Below are positions 56,801 through 64,000 of a DNA stretch of 64,000 nt, in pieces. The DNA is taken from contig WFMF01000199.1 of assembly GCA_011033025.1 (NCBI GenBank), positions 243,932 to 307,931 of the forward strand, written 5' to 3'. The stretch is from Beroe forskalii (lineage: Eukaryota; Ctenophora; Nuda; Beroida; Beroidae). The notes under the pieces were generated by a model. The model saw only the letters and a program-made list of their open reading frames with translations. It was not told the origin of the DNA and made no database searches. The translations under genes were made by a program, and so were the position numbers. Position 1 is the stretch's first letter, and each line of letters opens with the position of its first letter.

Positions 56801-58451
56801 CTTTTTAGGGGTCTGTTTAGCGGGTGAAAAGAGAGCCTTGCGGGGTGATTCGTATTTGAGTTGTGAGAACTTGTTGGGTGTTTTGGTGGGTGTTTTAGTG
56901 GGTGTAATGCAGGAGAGCGGTACACGTGTCTTACAGGGGGAGAACACCTCAAGACACGTCCTCTTGGGGGGACTCAGGGACCTGGGAGATGCTGAAATGA
57001 TGTGCTTTAGTTAGTTACACAAGGAGATGCTGGAGATGTTATCAATAAGTTTGAAGAAATTGTAATGGGGTTTTCGGACAAATGTCCGTGTCGGACAAAT
57101 GTCCGCAAAATTTCGTACTGGGTTTCGGACAACTGTCCGTGTCGGACAAATGTCCGTGTCGGACAAATGTCCGACTACCGGAGATGCTGAAATGATGTGG
57201 TTTAGTTAGTTTAAAGGTATGCTTAAGGAGATGCTGAGATAATGTGCTTTAGTTAGCTTTAGTAACACAAGGAGATGCTGAAACGATGTGCTTTAGTTAG
57301 TTTTAGTTACACATTACGCAGGGAGAAGTTAAAATGAAGTGCATTTGTTAGTCCTAGTAACTTCATTAACAAGGACTATAAATCGGAACTATGATTTGTT
57401 GAGGGTTGGGGAACATTAGGGGGGGGCATAAAATACCCTTTCTACGACACCACAGAGTAACAGTATATGTGTTTATTAGAGACACGTATAATGTTGATGA
57501 ATATAAAATTTGTAATTAAAAGCATATTACTAGACGCTCATAATAGACTTGGTACATGGTACCTACTCCCATGAAATAGCACTACCCACATTATTATCGG
57601 CTCACATTTGAATTAAACTTTAAGAAGCTACTGAAACCATCACGTTTTAGAAGCCCTTACTTCAGAGCTAGTACACACTTTGCCTCCCTACATAATATTA
57701 CTCACACCACTAGCAAACACACTAGTAACTGAGAAGTAGCTCACTTTACGTTCACAGTACACACTGAGAATGAGTTGAGAGAGAGGGGGACCACGCCCTC
57801 TTCTACCGGCTCGCATTTAACAGCTTAATATGCCAGGTGTTACACCGTCTTGTAGAGCATGGAGATGCGAGTTTTTAGTTCACACATTCACAGGAGAGGG
57901 AATTATTGTAACATGAATCCGGATTATTAGATAGTTGATGATTTGTAACATGCCCACATACAATATACATACACATTTTAAATGAAGATCTTCTGCACAA
58001 ATGCATACGCTGCATTAAAAAAGTAAATATTATATTTTTGAATAATATTCAGAAAGTTAGTTAATAATAGTAGAACCCCACCTGGTGGTTCGAGGCAGGC
58101 TCTTTTTCCGGGACTTATCTCTTCAATGATGTACGCATTCTCCTTGACAACAAGGTTATTCTCCTTGACAACAAGGTTACTCTCCTTGGCAACGTTACTG
58201 TCCTTGACAACAAGATTATTTTCCTTAATAACACGATTATTTTCCTTGACAACAAGATTACTACTTTTCACAACTGATTCGCTTTCTTGCAGTACAGGAT
58301 TGTCACTGGTTAATGGTACGGCTGAGAATGAAACACTCGGGACTGCATTCCTGTTTCTTTTGGGGTAGTTTCGCACTAAGTTATCTTTGGATTCTTTGCT
58401 TGGTTGAGGTCTGTTCTTCTTAACTTTGTACGATAGAGTAGCTTGAGACAT
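44747..58451 (-). CDS. CDC6: CDC6, DNA replication licensing ATPase, complete 12-exon gene
   Basis: Joining 58451-58082, 56991-56554, 54923-54794, 53603-53456, 52343-52189, 52024-51918, 51414-51275, 48360-48257, 47846-47750, 47539-47393, 45662-45568 and 44867-44747 gives 2,052 nt, 683 aa, with every splice phase matching. In the nucleus CDC6 binds the origin recognition complex and helps load the MCM helicase. The AAA+ core has Walker A GAPGTGKS (344-351), Walker B VLDEVDQ (417-423), sensor 1 at GIAN (N453) and sensor 2 at GDIRKALDICR (R524). A winged-helix domain follows (about 545-683). The N-terminus (1-312) is long for the family (human about 560 aa in all), very Lys-rich, with many SPxK/TP sites typical of CDK control. 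TALDLTDR-type and QFCARK motifs separate it from ORC1, whose BAH domain is absent. Confidence 0.95.
45568..45662 (-). CDS. CDC6: CDC6 exon 11 (winged-helix)
   Basis: Acceptor CCCCCCAG and donor AAAG|GTGAGT. Encodes VCTDRTLQCPDFSEFVDMVS and the helix SLLESRGLVTIK. Its 5' part is duplicated upstream at 45855-45889. Confidence 0.93.
45664..45950 (-). repeat. CDC6: Polypurine/polypyrimidine minisatellite before exon 11
   Basis: On the plus strand it is almost all G and A, with units like GGGGTAAAGAGGTAAGAGG of about 60-65 bp. On the transcribed (minus) sense it is a very long C/T tract running up to the exon 11 acceptor. Confidence 0.85.
45855..45889 (-). pseudogene. Duplicated fragment of CDC6 exon 11 with its acceptor
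   Basis: The minus strand reads CCCCAG|GTGTGCACTGAC then VCTDIMLQCPDFFNP and a stop. This matches the first 12 or so codons of exon 11, including the splice acceptor. Use of this site would end translation early. Confidence 0.82.
45951..47392 (-). other. CDC6 intron 10, distal part
   Basis: Non-coding. Holds a palindromic patch with CAACTTACA and TGTAAGTTG around CGAGGCGACAGCCGAG (46624-46664) and dispersed repeat D (47083-47206). Confidence 0.6.
47083..47206 (+). repeat. Dispersed repeat D, copy 2
   Basis: Better-preserved copy of the 36082-36195 repeat. ATTGACCAATCA and TGATTGGTCAAT form an inverted repeat within it. Confidence 0.7.
47393..47539 (-). CDS. CDC6: CDC6 exon 10 (winged-helix start)
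   Basis: Acceptor TTCAG, donor AAG|GTAAGA. Encodes LPLQQQLLLCSVAIATNKKA then VAFGKLHSTLTK, matching the LQQK-LVCS and LGKLYEAY helices of CDC6. Confidence 0.93.
47750..47846 (-). CDS. CDC6: CDC6 exon 9
   Basis: Acceptor TACCAG, donor CAG|GTTAGT. Encodes RAIENVEMKGQEGQKVTIPF and the helix ISKVIQEVYGGQ that links ATPase lid and winged helix. Confidence 0.92.
47952..48023 (+). repeat. Dispersed repeat C, copy 2
   Basis: Matches 35383-35452; here it lies in CDC6 intron 8. Confidence 0.72.
48257..48360 (-). CDS. CDC6: CDC6 exon 8 (sensor 2)
   Basis: Acceptor CATCTCAG, donor CG|GTAAGT. Encodes QFCARKISVITGDIRKALD, the sensor 2 helix. Confidence 0.95.
48660..48828. repeat. Tandem duplication in CDC6 intron 7: block X1
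   Basis: GGGATATTCTTTGCATATC to CAGTTTTTCACGATATGT matches block X2 at 50420-50572. The partner block Y1 follows only after the retroposon insertion. Confidence 0.8.
48829..50153 (+). mobile_element. Retroposon-like insertion carrying a LINE ORF1-like gene
   Basis: About 1.32 kb interrupts a tandem repeat between CACGATATGT (48828) and TAGTACCAGGGG (50154); the intact copy at 50563-50600 lacks it. It contains the ORF1-like frames 48948-49869 and ends with AAATAAAAAAAATG, a polyadenylation signal with a short A-rich tail. No reverse transcriptase is present, so it was probably moved in trans. Confidence 0.72.
48948..49869 (+). pseudogene. LINE ORF1-like (RNA-binding, coiled-coil) protein, one frameshift
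   Basis: Two overlapping frames, 48948-49421 and 49246-49869, join into about 307 residues if one base shift near 49335-49345 is allowed. The first part is helical and charged. The second has two copies of a KTYAS/KSYAS coiled-coil motif, then RSRNMIIFGCEEESDEIVEE, the block RRPIKVVLRGSDQV and KRVFVCPDRSVEERQEIKKR, the pattern of the RRM-like domain in many animal LINE ORF1 proteins. It lies opposite in strand to CDC6, inside intron 7. Either a dead copy or, less likely, a gene using frameshifting. Confidence 0.75.
50157..50840. repeat. Tandem duplication in CDC6 intron 7: blocks Y1, X2, Y2
   Basis: Y1 (50157-50422) and Y2 (50597-50840) share GGGGATTTTATAGG, AACAAACATTCC and AAGAACCAACTTCATGTTTG. 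X2 (50420-50590) matches 48660-48828. The period is about 440 bp. No protein is conserved between copies. Confidence 0.82.
51275..51414 (-). CDS. CDC6: CDC6 exon 7 (sensor 1)
   Basis: Acceptor TTCTTCAG, donor ACAG|GTGGGC. Encodes GIANALDLTDRQLPRLKAKV and FAPYNRDQIVKIIQHRLKQ, the most CDC6-specific part of the protein. Confidence 0.96.
51918..52024 (-). CDS. CDC6: CDC6 exon 6 (Walker B)
   Basis: Acceptor TCTCCAG, donor ATTG|GTTAGT. Encodes VMVLDEVDQLETSDN and ILYTLFEWPALPDSRLVLI. Confidence 0.95.
52189..52343 (-). CDS. CDC6: CDC6 exon 5
   Basis: Acceptor TATTTCAG, donor GAT|GTGAGT. Encodes VEINCMSHNSNRALYSDIAA, matching the NCMS strand and helix after Walker A. Confidence 0.92.
52344..53455 (-). 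other. CDC6 intron 4
   Basis: Non-coding. A G+C-richer patch with CGCGCG words at about 52560-52745 stands out and may be an old repeat. Confidence 0.55.
53456..53603 (-). CDS. CDC6: CDC6 exon 4 (Walker A)
   Basis: Acceptor GTTTACAG, donor AAG|GTAATC. Encodes LVGREAEVEELHTFIQSN and YISGAPGTGKSASLTHIIS. Confidence 0.96.
53591..54100 (-). repeat. Ten-copy array of the exon 4 splice acceptor
   Basis: Units start at 53591, 53644, 53697, 53750, 53803, 53852, 53901, 53950, 53999 and 54048 (53 bp, then 49 bp). Each contains, on the minus strand, TTTACAG or GTTACAG followed by ATTAGTAGGTCGT, which is the real exon 4 acceptor and its first 13 bases. Only the 53591 unit continues into the exon. Confidence 0.95.
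54794..54923 (-). CDS. CDC6: CDC6 exon 3
   Basis: Acceptor TTTCCAG, donor AGAG|GTAACA. Encodes GSQPVCRKKLLQQKLAAGRG and a basic stretch with ASSPAQK, ending NTPER just before the ATPase domain. Confidence 0.88.
54924..56553 (-). other. CDC6 intron 2
   Basis: Non-coding, AT-rich, with no repeat family recognised. Confidence 0.6.
56554..56991 (-). CDS. CDC6: CDC6 exon 2 (CDK-site-rich N-terminal region)
   Basis: Acceptor ATTTCAG, donor CTCG|GTAGGT. Encodes SPRSLSPPKRTCLEVFSPCK then many SPxK/TPTK motifs (SPRK, SPAK, TPKK, SPVK, SPTK). Phase with exon 1 fits. Confidence 0.88.
56981..57320 (-). repeat. Duplicated exon 2 acceptor region plus TCGGACAAATGTCCG array
   Basis: GGAGATGCTGAAATGATGTG (acceptor and first exon bases on the minus strand) recurs in variants at about 57181, 57228 and 57272 beyond the real one at 56986. 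Between them, 57073-57176 holds five palindromic TCGGACAAATGTCCG words. Confidence 0.85.
57321..58081 (-). other. CDC6 intron 1, proximal part
   Basis: No other gene seen. A G-run (GGGGGGG) lies near 57420. Confidence 0.55.
58082..58451 (-). CDS. CDC6: CDC6 exon 1 (start codon, Lys/Asn repeat)
   Basis: ATG at 58451-58449; donor CCAG|GTGGGG. Encodes MSQATLSYKVKKNRPQPS and then five to six copies of a NLVVKEN-like seven-residue repeat at about residues 62-108. Linked to exon 2 by matching phase. Confidence 0.85.
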
Positions 58452-61400
58452 GTAACTGCGAAGGAAGATGAGTAATTACTGTACAGACCTACACAATGCT
58501 ATCTGAAGTTATGAAATAATTATAGTGTCTAGTGTTCGTTTACACATTTAAAGAATGTGTTTGTGTATTGTGTATTACAAACTTCAACAGTCAACGGAAA
58601 GCACACTTTTTATCCAAGAATTCTTTGAAGACGCTGCAGAAGTCGTATAAAAATGAGTATACCGTATATGGCATATTAGCATAGCGTGCAGTTCGCAATA
58701 ATTTCTCACATATTTTATCTCAGATTTTTGGGGCAGAGGTTCATTCAGAAATATGAGAATTTTCAATTTAATCGCAGTGAAACACAATTATTTAAACGAT
58801 ACTAACCTGTAGTGTCAAAGAATTACATTCAATTATCAAAGGTCCCGCATAAATAATACTGGCGGTTTGGAAAGTAGGAATGGTTTACTGGTTGATGCTT
58901 CAGATTCGTAGATTGATTAATTGTCACAACCCGAATAGCCAATTATTTATGCGTGTTACAAATAGAATGCACGTATATCATCTCCAAATTGAACTGCAAA
59001 ACATCAGCTCGAGAAAAAGCTAACAATTTACGATAATAAACAAGCAAGGGGTACAAGAAATCGTTTCTGTACACATTTGCTCCTCGTGCGGACTCTTGTC
59101 ATTCGTTGCTATTAAAATTCTAATAAAAAGAATACCGAACATAACTGACACTGATAGATCATGTAACTTGATAATAGCAACATCACTTCGGTAAAACTCT
59201 GCCCTGACTTAGAACAGGGACAAAACATTTAACCGTGTTAAAAATAAAGGTTTTTAGCCACAGTCCACACGCCCAGGGTGCACGACTGTACAGAGTACTT
59301 TTTGGATATATCTAATTTCCCAAATTACATATTAAAGTATCATGTATTGAATATCTGATAGAACAAAAAGCAAAACCAAACGACCCAAAAAAACATTATC
59401 TCAATCTTTTAATCATTTCTGTCCATAAAATAGATAAATCTCAAATCAACGTGTTGCTTCACTTCTGATTGACGATACGAATTAACGGTTAATTCAATTA
59501 ATTAATGAAAATAACATCAGCTGTCATCTAAACTTGATAATATATAACACAGCAATATACAAATTAAAGTTCTAAATGTTTTAATACTTCTTGCGCAGGG
59601 AATAGAATATCACAATTCATGAAAGGTCTTTATGTCTTTATGTCTTTGAGTCATCTAAACAATTATTTTCGATAAAAGATTAATGATTCTACATCCTGAA
59701 CAGTTACACAAGTTCTTCACAATGCTAAAGTTTTTCCCTCACTGTGATTTAAACTTGAAAAGGGTGTCCGGATGAATGTTATGTTAATTTATTTAAACCT
59801 ATCGTTGTTATCTATTGCCTGAATTTTTCAGACGTGATTTTGCAAAAATGACGTTTGCTATAGGTTTGTTGTATTTCACCAGTATCTTCACCATTATATC
59901 TGGTTCTACAGGTCTTAAAAGGAATAGGTACGACTGTAATTCACACAAAACATAATTAAATTTTCATTCCGTCCAAATAATGTTAGAATAAATTGAAGTT
60001 CTGTTGAATTGGAATGTAGACTGTTCAGAGATAAACGACTGGGAAAAAGCAGTTCAAAATTCTAGAATTCTATGAAGGATGAAATTTCATATTCTATAAT
60101 TATTTCCTATTCTAATCAGAATAGGTTTAAGTTATCAAATACATTTTATACATTAGATCATGTAAGATAAGGTTCAGCAGCGAGGAAATATCTGTGTTTC
60201 GTAATTTCAAAACATCACGAAACGTGTTCATAAATTGATGAAAATCGTGAAATGGCCTGATTTTAGAATCAAATAAGGTAATGTTCTCTGATTCTGAGTT
60301 TGTCGGTGCTTCCGTAAATACAGATTAGGGGCAATTTAAATTAGAATTAAGATAACAGTGGAATTCAATAATACAAAATAAAAAGTATGTATGTGTGTTT
60401 TAATTTACCTTAATTATTTACTTCGATTATTGAGGGTCACAAATAAAATAACGTATTTTACATCCGATGTAATAAACGTGATTTTATGTGTGACCCTCAA
60501 TATTGCCATGCCCTACTGAGTTGGTTCATACGATTCATGTACGTTACATTTTCAAAAACCGACAATGGGACAATGCAAATAGAAAATGGATGTTATAGGA
60601 CTTAACGAAACACAGAAAAGAAGGTGAAATTAGGTGGGTCACACATGGGCTCCAACAAATTGGAAAGGTTCAATGGATTACGATCAGGTTGTAAATGGGT
60701 CAAAGGCTGAAACAAGACATGGCTGTTAGCAGATAACTACTTATCAACTCGGGAGAATTGAGGCAGTAAGAATATGTGTTGATGCTTTAAAAGTTTAAAG
60801 CGTCATCACTTCATAATCCTGCTTCCTCAATTGTTCACCTCAACTATTGAATGCACATGAAAAACCTAATAATTACCCTCATTGAAGATCCCAACTTGAA
60901 AACTCGACTACAAACTAATTATTAGACAGGAAAACAGAACACAGGCCACTATAATGAGTTCAATTAGGATGCTGTTATCATGTAGGACAGATGAGGCATG
61001 GCACACCCAACTTATTAACTTAATGACCTGATGTGGTTGAGGAAGTTAGTACTAATTAGTTGAAATAAATCCACACTTACACATAGTGAAACAGAGACAA
61101 TTATCCAATTAAAACGAATGTATCATATAATCACTGATTGAAGCAGTAAATAATCAGACATACAAAGAGACCTGACACCCCCTTATTGAAGAACCATGAA
61201 ACACATACAAACTCTGCAAATTATTTGTACACATTACACATCCATAAGGTCAGGTGATCACTTTGGTGCCCTGAAGGGGCCTCAAATGGGGGACAAGGGA
61301 GTCAGGACCATTGTCACTTACAAGGTGAATAAACATCAATTATAAGTAACATGATGTAATAAAGAACATTGAATGGACCTAATTGTTTTGACAAATATTT

Positions 61401-62520
61401 TATTTTATCAAATATATTATATTATATGGTCATGAATTTTTTCAGAATTTTATTGATCACATGCACATTCCAAGGGTTTAGGTAGGTAGGTAGGCATATT
61501 ATATGTATTTTTATGTATTTACTATTTATCTACATGTCTAGTCCCTGTATTGTCAAAGTAAATAACATTTAAAATATACATAGAATTTCATACAATTTAA
61601 ACAATAAAAACATTGATTGAAGAAGCAAAAATCAACTTTTTAGTATTAGAAGCTGATCTTGATATTCCCACTATTCCATAACTTGAGCAATCATAATTCT
61701 TTCCATTATAAAACATATCAATAACTATCATTAACAACAACTAACTTAAATACAGTTTATAAGTTAAGAATATATTCCAATTTGATTTTATCAACCTAAA
61801 ACCTTCCTTCTTCTATACATTCTCTTTAGTGCCAAATATAAGCAGAAGGCAATAATAGTAGGACTCTCCCTGTGCAGTGTGCAAGTTTTTTAAATGTTGT
61901 AAAAGGGGAGGGGACAAAATTGGAAGGGTTGGGTATATAAGTAAAATGGTTACATAAATTTTTCTTGTTTCAGTTTAATTCAATGGTGTGAAAACTTGAT
62001 AAACAGTTTAGCACAAGAAAAGCAAATTTACAGGTAGGTGTATCAACATAATCTGGATAAACTATGTTTGAATCTCAGTTAGTGGAAAAGTGGTAAATCA
62101 TACCTGCAATAAACATGTTGTTTCATTTTCAAAATTTGGTTGTAGGGGGTAAACAGGGGGTCATTTGTATACTTTCATACAACCCAAAGAGTTGATAGTT
62201 TTATAGGAAGGGTGCCAAATAACTGTCCCTCACTGTGGTAACAATCTAAACAAATGCAACTGTCCCAACCACACCTATTTGGCAGGGAAGAGTAGGCTTC
62301 ATCAATATCATCTTGAATGCCATATAAAGATATCACAATATGTCCCTTTCACTGAGTTAATGAAGAACTCAATTCTAACATCTAGATAGTCTGAAAACCA
62401 ACCAGGTCACCTAAATAATATGGAAATGTAATTGCTTTATCTCATTCAAAATTCTCATTATAGGCCATGTACAGTAGTAGCAGTATTAGGTGTCAATTTA
62501 TTTGTTATGCTTATGTAACT
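58452..62520. other. AT-rich intergenic stretch between CDC6 and the Rab gene
   Basis: No exon or RNA gene could be supported apart from the small mariner-like element listed. CDC6 promoter elements should lie near 58455-58800; no clear E2F-type site was seen. Short GGTAGGTAGGTAGGCAT microsatellite at about 61480. Confidence 0.5.
60431..60500. mobile_element. Tiny mariner-like foldback (70 bp) with TA duplication
   Basis: Ends TTGAGGGTCACA and its reverse complement TGTGACCCTCAA are each bordered by TA, the target site of Tc1/mariner elements. The arms are about 33 bp and face each other with almost no loop. Confidence 0.72.
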
Positions 62521-63174
62521 TCAGCAAGAACAACTAGAGCTTTTAGCTTGACTACCAGACTGAACTATTTGCTCAGGGGCTATAGTCAGATAGCCTGAGT
62601 CCTTGTCACTAACTCCATTATTTTCTATTACATGTTCAAGTACTAGTTGTAAAAGTGCTCCAACTGCTTCATTGACATTAACATTTTCCATTGCACTTGT
62701 TTCAATGTATGTATACCCCAAATCTTCTGCCACACGATTAGCAGAATCAGTGTCAATTACTCTTGGTTGATCAATCTTATTTCCAATGATCACCACAGGA
62801 GGGTGATCATGATAACAATGTGTATGAAGCTGAACTAGCCAGTCATTGATATGATGAAAGCTATTCTCATTTGTTATATCATACACAAGAAGGAATCCCA
62901 TGGCATCTCTGAAAAAGCTGCTAGTCAAGCTCCTGAACCTTTCTTGGCCTGCAGTATCCCATAACTGTAATTGAACATTATACATGGTTCCTTTGTATTC
63001 ATATTTTACTTTCTTTTGGCAGAAATCAACACCTACAGTAGTGGCAAAAGCAGAGCTGAATCTGTCCTCAACATAACGAGTAAGAATACTTGTTTTACCA
63101 ACGCCAGTATCTCCCAAGACAAGAAATTTTAAGATGTAATCACAGGTATCATCATTTTCTGTAGTGGAGTCCAT
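62521..63174 (-). CDS. RAB27: Rab27-like small GTPase
   Basis: A single-exon frame of 217 aa for a membrane-traffic GTPase; Rab27 proteins drive docking and exocytosis of secretory and lysosome-related vesicles. It has the P-loop GDTGVGKT (21-28), T46 in switch I with VGVDF, WDTAGQE (72-78), NKID (132-135), ETSAM (158-162) and a C-terminal CSC for double geranylgeranylation. The stretch LWDTAGQERFRSLTSSFFRD followed by AMGFLL is the Rab27 signature. It lacks the extra loop that vertebrate Rab27 has before switch II, so it is closer to invertebrate or ancestral forms. Codons are A/T-rich compared with CDC6 or laminin. Lack of introns could mean a retrocopy, but the frame is intact. Confidence 0.92.
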   Translation of the reverse strand: MDSTTENDDTCDYILKFLVLGDTGVGKTSILTRYVEDRFSSAFATTVGVDFCQKKVKYEYKGTMYNVQLQLWDTAGQERFRSLTSSFFRDAMGFLLVYDITNENSFHHINDWLVQLHTHCYHDHPPVVIIGNKIDQPRVIDTDSANRVAEDLGYTYIETSAMENVNVNEAVGALLQLVLEHVIENNGVSDKDSGYLTIAPEQIVQSGSQAKSSSCSC

Positions 63175-64000
63175 GATACCAACCTAACTAGGAAAGAAAT
63201 TGTTAACAGCTGAAATGAAATGTAAATAATTTTTCTTCTTTGTAGAGCAAATACAGTAATCTTTGTAGTCAATAATTTTCACAGCACAATTACAGTACCT
63301 ATATATATTTTCTGCAGTCATATAAAGAAGCATGAATAAATGTAAGGAAATGTACACAAATCACATTCCTTTTAATTGAGTATTCTAATCATAATTCTAG
63401 CATAATTCATCATGATCATGATCAAGTATCAACCATGCCATAAGATGAAAGGGGAAAACAGCAATAATACAAATGAAAACAATTAAGGAAACCCTTAATC
63501 CAATCAAAATCCTGATTGTAATACACAGTATAACTCTATCCCTACCCTACCTTTAACCCTGGCTCTAACCCTTACTCTTACCTGACCATAAGCTCCATGA
63601 GTTCATCCCATGCCCAACCACCTAAAATTTCATTGCCACCTCCCAAGTCAGTTTCATTCATTTATCCCCCCTCCTGGCGAAAATCTTGCTCCCACGAATG
63701 ATGAATTTTAGAATCTCCAACCCCCATTTGCCAAATCAACCCATAAATAAAATCTAACCACAGTTTGAAATGTACCTTATTTTGAGCCCAATGAGTTATA
63801 TTTGAAGAAATGGTTCAATAACCCTTTTTCTATGCTGTAACACACAATGCTACAGTTGACATAAAACTAAACGAAGATTAAGTAATCTTTAAATAGTATA
63901 CTTAAATGATATGCCACAAACAAAATGAAACGAATATATTTGGGGTTCCTAGTCTAAGATCAATGAAATATAAAATGAAATATAAAATTTTCTGCATAAA
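63175..64000. other. Upstream flank of the Rab gene, non-coding
   Basis: AT-rich. A degenerate CCCTAACC-like patch lies at 63539-63580. No further gene supported to the window end. Confidence 0.5.

Noticed and set aside
56583-57014. 143-codon plus-strand frame rich in Gly, Leu and Val
   Set aside because: It is the antisense shadow of the Lys/Pro/Ser-rich CDC6 exon 2.

Overview
The window is animal (metazoan) nuclear DNA. Multi-exon genes with GT-AG introns encode a laminin alpha-type chain and the replication licensing factor CDC6. Single-exon genes encode two seven-helix receptors, a RING-CH (MARCH-type) ubiquitin ligase and a Rab27-type GTPase. Much of the rest is transposon, satellite and minisatellite DNA. 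There is no CRISPR, operon or prokaryotic signal. Many intronless receptors, a laminin alpha tail with only three LG domains and a fairly compact layout would fit an early-branching animal or a small invertebrate genome, but the sequence alone does not fix the phylum.

Layout. 1-5.6 kb: hairpin clusters, a 280-bp palindrome and a 517-bp satellite array. 5.8-7.05 kb: a 5'-truncated, frameshifted LINE. 7.05-8.15 kb (-): an intronless GPCR. 10.69-15.17 kb: a 2.2-kb transposon with an inverted copy of itself inserted inside it, each with its own 8-bp target duplication. 15.9-17.7 kb: repeats. 17.78-23.64 kb (+): nine exons of the C-terminal half of a laminin alpha-like chain (last EGF-like module, coiled coil, three LG domains). 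24.6-25.4 and 27.3-28.9 kb: head-to-tail units joined by a GC-rich palindrome. 25.74-26.65 kb (+): the MARCH-type ligase. 29.6-33.3 kb: a tRNA-like SINE head, degenerate telomere-like repeats and a 26-bp minisatellite of about 2.45 kb. 37.87-38.96 kb (+): a second GPCR. 40.09-43.47 kb: a DNA element with roughly 1-kb inverted repeats. 44.75-58.45 kb (-): a complete 12-exon CDC6 gene. 62.52-63.17 kb (-): a Rab27-like GTPase.

The genes do not form one pathway; they are ordinary neighbouring animal genes. CDC6 loads MCM helicase in the nucleus, laminin builds extracellular basement membrane, the MARCH-type protein and Rab27 act on membrane traffic, and the GPCRs sense unknown ligands.

The most unusual observations are (1) the self-nested transposon and (2) three CDC6 introns that carry duplicated copies of the downstream exon's own 3' splice site, in one case a ten-fold array in which the real acceptor is the last one transcribed. 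An ORF1-like retroposon has also inserted into a tandem duplication in CDC6 intron 7. No clearly new enzymatic system was found.
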